Assembly (NCBI GenBank): GCA_043758775.1
Contig: JAYVMU010000070.1
Coordinates: forward strand, 1 to 61,239
Source of the DNA: JACMMS01 sp043758775
GTDB taxonomy: Bacteria > Pseudomonadota > Gammaproteobacteria > Burkholderiales > Methylophilaceae
Direction: 5' to 3'
DNA: 61,239 nt
The stretch's first letter is position 1, and the number at the start of each line of letters is the position of its first letter. The notes beneath the pieces are model-generated. The model was not told the DNA's origin, did no database searches, and saw nothing but the letters and a program-made list of their open reading frames with translations. A program made the translations under genes and the position numbers. Positions 28,713-37,225 of the stretch are shown here, one piece after another.

Positions 28713-28786
28713 CTCACGAAAGCCCCGCAAACTGACAGCCGCACGGATGTTTCAGCGAACGATTTGCACCGTATGGTTCAACTAAG

Positions 28787-29074
28787 TTAGAGAAATGAAT
28801 CCAGTAATAAAAGAATGCCTTCTTTTCTTTGGTATTGACGTATTTTCGGTACTAGAGTCCTGAAATGCTCAGTTTGACAGTGCATGTCTAAAGCAGCCTG
28901 ATCTGGCCACTCTTCGATAAATGTAAAATGCCCAGGGTCTTGCTGGTCTACATAAAGCTCATAAGCCTTGCAAAACTCTTCTTTTCTCGTCTTCTCTACC
29001 AATTCTCGGTAAAGCGGCAGAACTTCATGGATGAATTCAGGTTTGATAAAATCCTGCGCAAGAACTTTAAGCAT
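28787..29074 (-). CDS. Antibiotic biosynthesis monooxygenase-fold protein (putative quinol monooxygenase)
   Basis: Ninety-five residues forming one ABM ferredoxin-like domain: VLAQDFIKPEFIHEVLPLY at the start, central FTFIEEWPDQAALDMHCQTE with the conserved Trp and the H-x-x-T-E-H-F motif, and a final helix. Relatives such as YgiN oxidise quinols, others degrade heme or act as signalling proteins, so the substrate is open. AAGGAG lies before the ATG; between the two is a perfect 12-bp palindrome GAGAAATTTCTC (29075-29086). Confidence 0.85.
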   Translation of the reverse strand: MLKVLAQDFIKPEFIHEVLPLYRELVEKTRKEEFCKAYELYVDQQDPGHFTFIEEWPDQAALDMHCQTEHFRTLVPKIRQYQRKEGILLLLDSFL

Positions 29075-29199
29075 GAGAAATTTCTCCTTATATATTTGTG
29101 ATAACTAACATTTGATATATAGAACCTGCTTTAGCACTTCCCGCTTGATGAATTGATTAACGAACCCATCATAATAATGAGTGTTTAGGGCTGACTAAA

Positions 29200-30270
29200 C
29201 TAAAAATTAACGACTGTGTTCTCTGCTTCTGTATTACCTGACAACATACGCCAGTTCACGCACTGTCCAGCTCTTAGTGGTACGAGCAAGTCATTAGGAA
29301 AAGGCAGGCTTGCAGGCACCTGCCAGCTTTCTTGCACCAATGTAATTTGCTCAGTATTGCGTGGTAAGCCATAAAAATCTGCGCCATAGAAACTGGCGAA
29401 AGCTTCTAGTTTATCCAGCGCATTAACCGCTTCAAACACTTCTGCATATAGTTCCATCGCGGTATGCGCGGTGTACATACCAGCACAGCCACAAGCGGCT
29501 TCTTTAGTATGTTTGGCATGTGGCGCACTATCAGTGCCTAAAAAGAATTTCGGCGAACCTGAGATTGCAGCTCGCACTAAAGCTAAGCGATGCTCTTCGC
29601 GTTTTAATATCGGTAAGCAGTAATGGTGAGGCTGTATGCCGCCTTTGAACATCTCGTTGCGGTTCATCAATAAATGATGTGCAGTGATAGTAGCGGCAAC
29701 ATTGGCTGGTGCGCTGGCGACAAAATCTGCAGCGTCTTTAGTCGTGATATGTTCAAACACAATCTTAAGTGCTGGATAATTTTTAAGCAGCGTATGCATA
29801 TTGCGCTCGATAAACACTTTTTCGCGATCAAACACATCAATGTTGGCGTCAGTCACCTCCGCATGCACCTGTAGTGGTAAACCATACTTTTCCATCGCTG
29901 CTAGAGCCTTAGTGCAGGCTGCAAGACTCGTTACACCAGAGTCACTATTGGTGGTCGCTCCTGCTGGATAAAGCTTAACACCATGCACGATGCCACTCGC
30001 TTTGGCTTTGGCGATTTCTTCTGTTGTCGTGTTATCAGTGAGATATAACGTCATCAAAGGCTCAAACTTTGCGCCCTGTGGCAGCGCTTGCAAAATACGC
30101 TCACGATAGGCAATCGCCAACTCGGTAGTGGTCACTGGCGGACGTAAATTGGGCATGACAATGGCGCGGGAAAATTGCCGTGCTGTATCTGGCAATACGG
30201 CTTTAAGCACGTCACCATCGCGTAAATGTAAATGCCAGTCATCTGGTCGGGTAATAGTTATTTTGTTCAT
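29200..30270 (-). CDS. pyrC: Dihydroorotase (type II, PyrC)
   Basis: Zinc amidohydrolase that cyclises carbamoyl aspartate to dihydroorotate in pyrimidine synthesis. WHLHLRDGDVLKAV supplies the first metal histidines, KLYPAGATTNSDSGV contains the lysine that becomes carboxylated to bridge the metals, VHAEVTDANIDVFDRE and FEHITTKDAADFV add further ligands, and LGTDSAPHAKHTKE carries the catalytic Asp. The 356-residue length is close to E. coli PyrC (348). Stands alone between the monooxygenase-fold gene and rsmI. Confidence 0.98.
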   Translation of the reverse strand: MNKITITRPDDWHLHLRDGDVLKAVLPDTARQFSRAIVMPNLRPPVTTTELAIAYRERILQALPQGAKFEPLMTLYLTDNTTTEEIAKAKASGIVHGVKLYPAGATTNSDSGVTSLAACTKALAAMEKYGLPLQVHAEVTDANIDVFDREKVFIERNMHTLLKNYPALKIVFEHITTKDAADFVASAPANVAATITAHHLLMNRNEMFKGGIQPHHYCLPILKREEHRLALVRAAISGSPKFFLGTDSAPHAKHTKEAACGCAGMYTAHTAMELYAEVFEAVNALDKLEAFASFYGADFYGLPRNTEQITLVQESWQVPASLPFPNDLLVPLRAGQCVNWRMLSGNTEAENTVVNF

Positions 30271-30314
30271 TGTTTAAATTCCAACTTGTTTCTGTAACTT
30301 TTAACTGTCTGCGC

Positions 30315-31181
30315 TTATTTTTTTAGTTGAACTGTCGTTTTAATTGCTAGCGCCAATTCGTATACCCAGTTCTTTTTTGCACCTGTGATGTCGACCGCTA
30401 AGCTAACCGCCTGTTTCAGTGGCAAATCGGCTAATAATAGGCGCAATATACGTTCTGCCTCAATATCGGCAGCATTATCACCAGTACCTTCAGGGGCTTC
30501 AACCAGCAGCACAAATTCACCACGTTGCTGATTCGTATCGTTTGTCAGCCATTGTTTTGCCTCGCTTAGCAAGCAATGGTGGAACGTTTCAAAGGTTTTA
30601 GTGATTTCACGCGCAATGGTTATGCGGCGTGATTCACCCAACACCAAACTTAAATCTTCCACACACTCAATAATTCTATGCGGGGCTTCGTAAAATACCA
30701 ATGTACTAGTTTGACTTTTAACAGATTCTAAAAATTTACGCCGCTGCGAACCACTAGCAGGTAAAAAGCCGATAAAGTGAAAGCCATTATTAGTGATGCC
30801 AGAGGCTGATAAAGCAGCAATTACAGCGCTTGCCCCTGGAATCGGTACAATTTTAATACCCGATTTTTGTAGTACATTGACGACGATCGCGCCAGGGTCA
30901 CTCACGGCGGGCGTACCGGCATCGGTCACTAATGCGATATTTTCACCCGCTTGCAGGCGAAGTAATAACGCCTCTGCAGATTGCTGCTCATTGTGCTGAT
31001 GCACGGAGATAAGCTTTTTACTGATGCCATAATGTCCGAGCAAACCGGAAGTATGGCGTGTATCTTCTGCCGCAATTGCGTCTACACTTTTTAAGGTTTC
31101 CAACGCGCGCAAAGTAATGTCAGCTAAATTGCCAATTGGTGTCGCAACCACATATAATACGCCCTGATGACTTTGACTCAA
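30315..31181 (-). CDS. rsmI: 16S rRNA (cytidine(1402)-2'-O)-methyltransferase RsmI
   Basis: Tetrapyrrole-methylase-fold enzyme that methylates the ribose of C1402 in 16S rRNA. Motifs: LYVVATPIGNLADITLRAL, AAEDTRHTSGLLGHYGI, LVTDAGTPAVSDPGAIVV and FYEAPHRIIECVEDL. The 288-residue frame starts with TTG at 31181; no ATG is available before the conserved LYVVATPIG. The start region overlaps the divergent lpoA-like gene by 15 bases, so both genes must be expressed from sites inside each other's coding sequence. Confidence 0.97.
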   Translation of the reverse strand: MSQSHQGVLYVVATPIGNLADITLRALETLKSVDAIAAEDTRHTSGLLGHYGISKKLISVHQHNEQQSAEALLLRLQAGENIALVTDAGTPAVSDPGAIVVNVLQKSGIKIVPIPGASAVIAALSASGITNNGFHFIGFLPASGSQRRKFLESVKSQTSTLVFYEAPHRIIECVEDLSLVLGESRRITIAREITKTFETFHHCLLSEAKQWLTNDTNQQRGEFVLLVEAPEGTGDNAADIEAERILRLLLADLPLKQAVSLAVDITGAKKNWVYELALAIKTTVQLKK

Positions 31182-32819
31182 CGCTTAAATTTCCTTATTG
31201 TTTTGTTTGCCATATTCGGCGCAAACATAATCGCCAACCCATCCGCACAGGCAACTGAAGCTGCTGGTAAGCCTATTGTGCCAAGCAAAAAAACGCCTGA
31301 AGCAGCGTTTAGCGATGGTTTAAATTGCCTTAAAGCTTCCAATGTCGCCTGCGCACAAATGACTTTAATCTATATTCCTAGCCAATCAGCCAATGCAAAA
31401 GTGCTGTCAGGCGGCCTTGCTGTTTTGCAAGATAATGATGATTTGGCTTTTCGGCTGTTATTACCTTTAGAAGCTGATACTACATTGCAGCCAGCAGCAC
31501 GTGCTAGTTTACATGCAAGCTTGAGCTTAGCCTATGAAAAACTACCCGATAGTCAGCGTGCAGTCGAACAAAGAGTATTAGAAGAACAAGCACTGATCGC
31601 CAGTAATACCAACCCAGCGGCTGTTATGCAAACACAGACAAAATTATGGGCGCTTATTAGTAATTTAGATAAGGCCCAATTAATTGCACTACGTGGAGCA
31701 AGCACTGAAACTAGCCTGCAAGGCTGGGTGGATTTAGCGCTAGCACATCTGGCTGAATCTTCTGCAACAGCCATTGCTGATTGGCAAAAAGCTTATCCAG
31801 ACCATAGTGCAAACGCATTCGCTTTAAACTTGTTACAAACTACCCCAATAGCCAAAAAAAACTTAACCCACCAGTCGCTAAAAGGCAGCGTGGCTTTATT
31901 ATTACCACAAAAGGATGACAGGCAAGCTACAACCGTACTAGCCCTACAACGTGGATTCACTGCCAGCGCTGCCATCGACAGCAATACAATTGAAATCCAC
32001 GCATATACTGTGACCAGCCAAGATATTACAGACACTTATGACTTGGCTATCAATGACGGCGCCAACTATATAATAATCGCAAACCAAGCCAATGCTATGG
32101 TCGCTCATCCATTCACCGTACCAACCTTAATGCTTAATGCGCCTAGCCAAGCATTAACTAGCAAAAATCTCTATATTATGCCGCAACTACTTAATGATGA
32201 AGCGCTGTTGCTGGCCAATACTGCACATGAATTCGGCATGCAAAACGTGCTGATAGTGGCCCAAGACTCAACCATGTCAGAGCGTATGTCTGCCGCTTTT
32301 AACGAAACCTGGCAACAAATAAGTGGTCAAACTGCCAAGTCCATTAAAATATCTGATGACAGCAACTTACTTGATGTAAAAGGACAAATTAGCACACAAC
32401 AAGCCGATATGGTTTTAATGACAGGCGACGCGTCTTTTGCGCGCAAAATTAGACCTTATTTAGATATTGCGACACCAACATTTAGCTTTTCACCCATTTA
32501 TGAAGGTGCTCAGAATCCTTTGCTTGACGCATCACTTAATGCAATTCGCTTTACAGATATGCCGTGGCTACTCAAACCAGCGAAATTTAGCGCTTACCAA
32601 ACGCCAGCAACAGAAATAGCACAAGATGCCATATCGCAACGCTGGTTTGCACTAGGTGCTGATGCCTATAGAATATTGACTATACTGAATGAAGAACCAA
32701 TAACACCCGCTAGTTTTAACGGTCTAACTGGCACAATCCATATTGGCAAACAAGGCGAGATCACCCGTGAACCGTCACTTGGTAGCTTTACTAATAATGG
32801 CGTAGTGCTTGAAAAATGA
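31167..32819 (+). CDS. Penicillin-binding protein activator, LpoA-like
   Basis: Secreted 550-residue protein in the genomic place of E. coli lpoA (yraM), next to rsmI and yraN. The N-terminus (MTLTQRLNFLIVLFAIFGANI) is a signal peptide ending near residue 29; no lipobox cysteine is apparent, unlike E. coli LpoA. An N-terminal helical repeat section (about 40-240) is followed by a periplasmic-binding-protein-like domain (GSVALLLPQKDDRQATTVLA onward, ending FNGLTGTIHIGKQGEI). In E. coli LpoA stimulates PBP1a from the outer membrane. The missing lipid anchor makes the same role probable but not certain. Confidence 0.8.
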   Translation: MTLTQRLNFLIVLFAIFGANIIANPSAQATEAAGKPIVPSKKTPEAAFSDGLNCLKASNVACAQMTLIYIPSQSANAKVLSGGLAVLQDNDDLAFRLLLPLEADTTLQPAARASLHASLSLAYEKLPDSQRAVEQRVLEEQALIASNTNPAAVMQTQTKLWALISNLDKAQLIALRGASTETSLQGWVDLALAHLAESSATAIADWQKAYPDHSANAFALNLLQTTPIAKKNLTHQSLKGSVALLLPQKDDRQATTVLALQRGFTASAAIDSNTIEIHAYTVTSQDITDTYDLAINDGANYIIIANQANAMVAHPFTVPTLMLNAPSQALTSKNLYIMPQLLNDEALLLANTAHEFGMQNVLIVAQDSTMSERMSAAFNETWQQISGQTAKSIKISDDSNLLDVKGQISTQQADMVLMTGDASFARKIRPYLDIATPTFSFSPIYEGAQNPLLDASLNAIRFTDMPWLLKPAKFSAYQTPATEIAQDAISQRWFALGADAYRILTILNEEPITPASFNGLTGTIHIGKQGEITREPSLGSFTNNGVVLEK

Positions 32820-32832
32820 GCACAAGGCATAA

Positions 32833-33168
32833 ATGAATAATTTAGGCACTGCAGCTGAAACAATCGCGGCAGATTATTTATTGAAGCAAGGCTTGTCACT
32901 CATTACACGAAACTACAGCTGCCGTTTTGGTGAAATTGATTTAATTATGCAGGATAGCAAAACAACAGTATTTGTTGAGGTGCGTTTGCGTAGCAACAGC
33001 ACGTTTGGCGGGGCAGGCATGAGTATTACTAAATCTAAACAAGAAAAACTAAGCCGCACAGCCGAACATTATTTACAACAACATGGTAATGTAGCCTGTA
33101 GGTTTGATGCAATTTTAATGAACAAAGCCAACGTAGCGCATATCGAATGGATTAAAAACGCGTTTTGA
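32833..33168 (+). CDS. yraN: YraN family protein (UPF0102)
   Basis: A 111-residue protein with the UPF0102 pattern: LGTAAETIAADYLLKQG, ITRNYSCRFGEIDLIM and VFVEVRLRSNSTFGGA. The fold resembles Holliday-junction resolvases and restriction-enzyme cores (E-x-D and E-V-x motifs correspond to its GEIDLIM and FVEVRLR), but no activity is proven in this family. It follows the lpoA-like gene by 13 bases, as in E. coli. Confidence 0.93.
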   Translation: MNNLGTAAETIAADYLLKQGLSLITRNYSCRFGEIDLIMQDSKTTVFVEVRLRSNSTFGGAGMSITKSKQEKLSRTAEHYLQQHGNVACRFDAILMNKANVAHIEWIKNAF

Positions 33169-33253
33169 ATCCTAGGGGTTTGTTTAAACCTAGAGTTTAA
33201 TCTAAAAAAATAGCGCCATCTTCTTGAACAATTTTGATTTAAAAGGACTATTT

Positions 33254-33835
33254 ATGAATTCTACAACCAAACTCTTTTCCACTGTCATCTTAGCTACAGC
33301 ACTCAGCACTCAATTAGCTGCCTGTATACCTGTCATTATCGGCGGTGCAGCGGCTGGTGGCACTATGGCGGCCGACAGGCGCACAGCGGGCATTTATGTA
33401 GAAGACGCAAATATCGAACTTAAAGCCAGCAAAAGTATCGGGGATGCGCTAGGCGAGGAAGCGCACGTCAATATCACCAGCTATAACCGTATTGTATTAC
33501 TCACAGGTGAAGTACCTAGTGATGCAGATAAAGAGCGCGCTGAAACCATGGCTAAAGAAATTACTAATGTGCGCTCTGTGACTAACGAATTGGTTGTCAT
33601 GCCAAAAACCAGCGTGAGCTCACGTGGCAACGATACCTATTTAACATCCAAAGTAAAAGCCAAGTTTGTAGCTGACGGCCGCTTTCCAGCCAATGTAGTT
33701 AAAGTAGTGAGTGAAAACTCTGTAGTATATTTAATGGGGCTTGTAAGCCATGCCGAAGCACAGTTTGCAACAGAAATTGCTAGTAACACCGATGGCGTCA
33801 CTAAAGTAGTCAAAGTATTTGAATATACTAACTAG
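33254..33835 (+). CDS. Lipoprotein with two BON domains, DolP/YraP-like
   Basis: The start ATG 33254 is preferred to 33224 because it directly opens a lipoprotein signal (MNSTTKLFSTVILATALSTQ, then lipobox LAAC). After Cys comes a short Gly/Ala-rich region and two BON domains, about residues 48-112 and 122-190, each with the V-x-L-x-G core (IVLLTGEVPSDADKERAE and VVYLMGLVSHAEAQFA). In E. coli DolP is an outer-membrane lipoprotein that binds anionic phospholipids and supports envelope integrity. Placement after yraN agrees, although diaA, which sits between them in E. coli, is absent here. Confidence 0.88.
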   Translation: MNSTTKLFSTVILATALSTQLAACIPVIIGGAAAGGTMAADRRTAGIYVEDANIELKASKSIGDALGEEAHVNITSYNRIVLLTGEVPSDADKERAETMAKEITNVRSVTNELVVMPKTSVSSRGNDTYLTSKVKAKFVADGRFPANVVKVVSENSVVYLMGLVSHAEAQFATEIASNTDGVTKVVKVFEYTN

Positions 33836-33932
33836 GTAACACTTATGCAATGCTGTGCGCAGCATAAGTCTCAACAATACGCATTATGCAACTGATATAA
33901 TGCAATTTAATTTAGTTTGAAAAACAAAGAAT

Positions 33933-34247
33933 ATGACACAAAAACCACACACCAATATTGCCGATGAAATCATCATCGAAGGCTTAACTCGTGCTGGCAA
34001 GCCCTTTCGTCCCAGTGACTGGGTAGATCGGATGTGCAGTACCTTTGCTACTTTTGGCGTAGATAAGAAACTGAAATACTCGCCCTATTTAAAACCACGT
34101 GTAACCAATGGTGTGCGTTGCTTAGCGGTAGATTTAAAATTGAAAATCGTGAATCCAGAAGGCTTCACACAGCTGATGCAATTTGCAGAAGAGAATCAAC
34201 TGAATATTTTAGATGCTACTGGCAATATCATCCCTGTACCAAGCTAA
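33933..34247 (+). CDS. DUF3579 domain protein
   Basis: 104 residues matching the DUF3579 pattern of betaproteobacteria: IIIEGLTRAGKPFRPSDWVDR near the N-terminus, LKYSPYLKPRVTNGVRCLAVD in the middle and FAEENQLNILDATG at the end. No biochemical role is known. It stands 97 bases after the DolP-like gene and converges with the TlpA-like gene. Confidence 0.85.
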   Translation: MTQKPHTNIADEIIIEGLTRAGKPFRPSDWVDRMCSTFATFGVDKKLKYSPYLKPRVTNGVRCLAVDLKLKIVNPEGFTQLMQFAEENQLNILDATGNIIPVPS

Positions 34248-34312
34248 ACCTCACTCAAGCTATGTAAAATGATGTGGGTGAAGTAGCGCAATCTTCTCTG
34301 GAATTGATTTTT

Positions 34313-34819
34313 CTAATTATTTTTCTGAGAAATTAACTTTTCTAAGTAGTCTTTAGTTACTTTACCGCGTTTAGTCTTTACCAACTTACCCTGCGGATTG
34401 TAAATAAAGCTAGTTGGCAGCACATCAGCCGGTCCAATTTGGCTGGTTACCGATTCGTCGCCAAGGATGATTGGGTATGACATCAACATATCATCGACAT
34501 AAGCGGCAACTTCTTTAGCGTCTTTATAGTCTAGTGCAACACCTATCACCATCACATCTTTATTTTTACGGCTATCGTACAAATTAACTAAATCCGGCAC
34601 CTCTTCCAAGCATGCTGGACACCAAGTTGCCCAATAATTCACAATCACCCATTTACCTTTGTAATCAGATAACTGGTGCTTTTTCCCCGCTATATCTTTT
34701 AAAACAAAGTTGTGTGTTAAGTGTTGACTACTAGTTACATACTCGACAGCCCTAGCTTCTAAATAAACGCTACTTGTTAGCCAAACCAAGCCAATAAAAA
34801 TAATCTTCTTTAACACCAT
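34313..34819 (-). CDS. TlpA-like periplasmic thiol:disulfide oxidoreductase
   Basis: Signal peptide MVLKKIIFIGLVWLTSSVYL, then a thioredoxin fold of the TlpA/ResA type: FVLKDIAGKKHQLSDYKGKW, the active site WATWCPACLEEVP at about residue 65-76, and a cis-Pro region in DVLPTSFIYNPQGK. Usually reduces periplasmic thiols, for example in cytochrome c maturation. It is single-standing, 168 residues long, and nothing nearby names its partner. Confidence 0.9.
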   Translation of the reverse strand: MVLKKIIFIGLVWLTSSVYLEARAVEYVTSSQHLTHNFVLKDIAGKKHQLSDYKGKWVIVNYWATWCPACLEEVPDLVNLYDSRKNKDVMVIGVALDYKDAKEVAAYVDDMLMSYPIILGDESVTSQIGPADVLPTSFIYNPQGKLVKTKRGKVTKDYLEKLISQKNN

Positions 34820-34956
34820 TGTTCACACTCCATACATTTTTCTTCATATTTTTTAACGACCTTCAATACACAAGCTAGATGACCGCGCGACAAATTCTGC
34901 CCTAAATCTAATATTTTATGTATGATTACTTAAAATAATTATTTAATATCAATTTT

Positions 34957-36468
34957 ATGTCACTTAACCTGCCAACGTTGGACATCAATCCGGTACTGTT
35001 GGCAGAAATTCGTCCGAATAAAATCATAGAATTTATTGAGCGCATCCCATTTAACAATGTTTTTTCTGCTGCCACAGTGCTGCTGGAAGAAATGCAAATT
35101 CTTAATCGTCAAAAAGTCAGTGCGGATAACAGAACAAAAGCGCTAGAACTGTACCGCCCAGCCCTTATTCGCATTACCAATGAACTTAGCGATTACTATA
35201 TTAACAACATTGTTATTCCTATGCCCTCAAAAGCAAAATCTTGTGCGAGTGCTGCGGAATTACTTTGGTTAGAGCTAGGCTATGGCTATAAATTAGCTTG
35301 GCAGGATATACAAAATAAACGCTTAAACCTTAATGCAAGCAAAACTTCAGCACTTGTATTACAGAGAGCAATCAATAGCCTAAATCAACTTTCACTCGTT
35401 TACTATCATGTTTACTTTACGCCACCAGCAAGCGTCTGGTCTGATTTGCATCAGCTTTACTTCAGCGCTGCACAACAAAATCTCGATACAATTGAAGTGC
35501 CTGAGCCCCTAAGCGGGAACAGCGTTAGCACAGTAAATTTAGCCTACATGCACGCTTTGTTGGTCGCGCTGGCAGATCCGCAACATTTGGCAAAAGCAGA
35601 TATTCAGCGCGCTTCTAACTACCTAAATAACTTGGCCGAACTTGGTTTAATACGCGGCATTGGGCCTTTAGAAAGCATTTCTGGCGTATTTTTAATCAAA
35701 CTAGATAGCAGTCAGCCGCCGATACCTTTCGTTAAAAGAAAATCTGCACCTAATGCAAACAATGATGTTTTGTTGATTACATTAAATATTGCAAGAAAAA
35801 TGCACCAGCATTTACAAATGCTTAAGGAAGGCAAATTACCAGTAGATGAAAGTTTACCAGCAGATGCAGTGGACTCACATTACGAAGATTTGCTTACTTA
35901 TTTAATTAAGCACTTAGGCGCTACACCCAAACGATTATTTTCTCGCGCAAAAAAAGATAATAAAGTACAACTAGTGTTTGGTGTTACTGATATCTGTCAA
36001 CTACTTGATACTACAAATACAAGCGCTATTAAAGTATCCATCTGGCAAGTACAAAATACTAGTGCTACTGGCTTTGCATTAAAAAAATTTCAATCCGGTG
36101 AAGTCACTATCAAAGTAGGAGACTTTGTTGCGATGAAAGAAACTGTCACTTCTGGCTGGTCTATTGCGGTACTGCGCTGGATAATCGCTGACCAAAAAAA
36201 TCAACTTGATATAGGATTGCAATTACTAGCACCTAGTATCAAAGCCATTAGTATTAAATCAGCTAAGCTAGCCAGTTTTGAAAGTGCACTAATGTTGCCT
36301 GAAATTAGTCAGTTAAAACTACCTATGACCATAGCTACTTCGCGTGGCATCTATAGTCCAGCATCCGTATTTGATGTCATGCAAAATGGGATAGCAAAGC
36401 AAGTAATGGCGACCAAGTTGCTTGAACGAACTGCTAGTTTTGAACGTTTTCAATTTAGCTTGATATAA
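34957..36468 (+). CDS. Conserved-looking hypothetical protein, possible degenerate PilZ-like C-terminus
   Basis: I do not recognise a named family over the full 503 residues. No signal peptide or membrane segment is visible. Residues 1-330 look all-helical and fairly acidic. From about residue 345 a beta-rich part contains WQVQNTSATGFALKK followed by VGDFVAMKE, SIAVLRWI and LDIGLQLLAP, an order resembling PilZ domains (N-x-S-x-x-G, then a basic-framed strand), yet the N-terminal R-x-x-x-R that binds cyclic di-GMP is not evident. A role as a cyclic di-GMP effector or degenerate PilZ protein is only a suggestion. It diverges from the TlpA-like gene with 137 bases between. Confidence 0.75.
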   Translation: MSLNLPTLDINPVLLAEIRPNKIIEFIERIPFNNVFSAATVLLEEMQILNRQKVSADNRTKALELYRPALIRITNELSDYYINNIVIPMPSKAKSCASAAELLWLELGYGYKLAWQDIQNKRLNLNASKTSALVLQRAINSLNQLSLVYYHVYFTPPASVWSDLHQLYFSAAQQNLDTIEVPEPLSGNSVSTVNLAYMHALLVALADPQHLAKADIQRASNYLNNLAELGLIRGIGPLESISGVFLIKLDSSQPPIPFVKRKSAPNANNDVLLITLNIARKMHQHLQMLKEGKLPVDESLPADAVDSHYEDLLTYLIKHLGATPKRLFSRAKKDNKVQLVFGVTDICQLLDTTNTSAIKVSIWQVQNTSATGFALKKFQSGEVTIKVGDFVAMKETVTSGWSIAVLRWIIADQKNQLDIGLQLLAPSIKAISIKSAKLASFESALMLPEISQLKLPMTIATSRGIYSPASVFDVMQNGIAKQVMATKLLERTASFERFQFSLI

Positions 36469-36715
36469 CAATCTTTATATTGATTTACTTTAGTACTTGA
36501 TATTCATTAGCGTAGACTTCATAATGTACTCATACTAATAAAGTGTTTTAGTGGTGTTTAGTTAACTGATTCAGCAACTTCCACAATATCTAAGCTAAAA
36601 CTTTAAGCATAATCAGATTAAATACAAACGCAATAATCCCAATCAATTTTCTAAGTTAGCTAAACAACTAGCTGGCTTAAATATTAGCTAATATAAATTA
36701 ATATAGAGGTGACTC

Positions 36716-37042
36716 ATGAGCGAACATATTACCCATACTAGCGATGCAGCTTTTGAACAAGAAGTACTGCAATCGCAAATTCCTGTATTAGTCGACTACT
36801 GGGCAGAATGGTGCGGGCCATGTAAAATGATTGCACCAATCCTAGATGACATCTCTAAAGAATATGCTGGTCGACTGAAAATTGCAAAACTTAATATTGA
36901 TGACAATCAACAAACACCTCCTAAATATGGTATTCGTGGCATCCCAACTTTAATGTTATTCAAAAATGGCAATGTTGAAGCCACTAAAGTAGGTGCGCTA
37001 TCCAAATCACAACTAACTGCTTTTATTGATAGTAATATTTAA
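36716..37042 (+). CDS. trxA: Thioredoxin 1
   Basis: Cytosolic disulfide reductase of 108 residues. VLVDYWAEWCGPCKMIAPIL contains the classical WCGPC site, then KLNIDDNQQTPPKYGIRGIP with the cis-proline and TLMLFKNGNVEATKVGAL. GAGGTGA precedes ATG 36716. In E. coli, as here, trxA stands directly upstream of rho. The 247-base region upstream contains two copies of the palindrome TTAGCTAA. Confidence 0.98.
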   Translation: MSEHITHTSDAAFEQEVLQSQIPVLVDYWAEWCGPCKMIAPILDDISKEYAGRLKIAKLNIDDNQQTPPKYGIRGIPTLMLFKNGNVEATKVGALSKSQLTAFIDSNI

Positions 37043-37063
37043 ACTTGTTGTATTAAACAGTTT

Positions 37064-37132
37064 GTTTTAGATTTTGTTTTAAAAGTTAATTACATAATTA
37101 AAATTGCCTACCTTTAAAACAAAATCTAAAAC
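37064..37132. repeat. 20-bp perfect inverted repeat between trxA and rho
   Basis: The arms at 37064-37083 (GTTTTAGATTTTGTTTTAAA) and 37113-37132 are exact complements, separated by 29 bases. The stem is very AT-rich and its right side has no T-run, so it is not an ordinary terminator. It lies 22 bases after trxA and 93 before rho, in the rho leader if the two genes share a transcript. It might be a trxA 3' end stabiliser, a rho attenuator element or the relic of a small inverted-repeat element. Confidence 0.75.
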
Positions 37133-37225
37133 ACCAAGTTTCACCCACCTAAACTATTTTCCTAGCAACCAGTTTTTAAGAAACCCTTAAATCCTTCACA
37201 CAACAGCCCACCAGCGAGTTAGTCC

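Noticed and set aside
33172..33193. Imperfect hairpin after yraN (CTAGGGGTTT / AAACCTAG)
   Set aside because: Needs a bulge and lacks an adjacent T-run; too weak to call a terminator.
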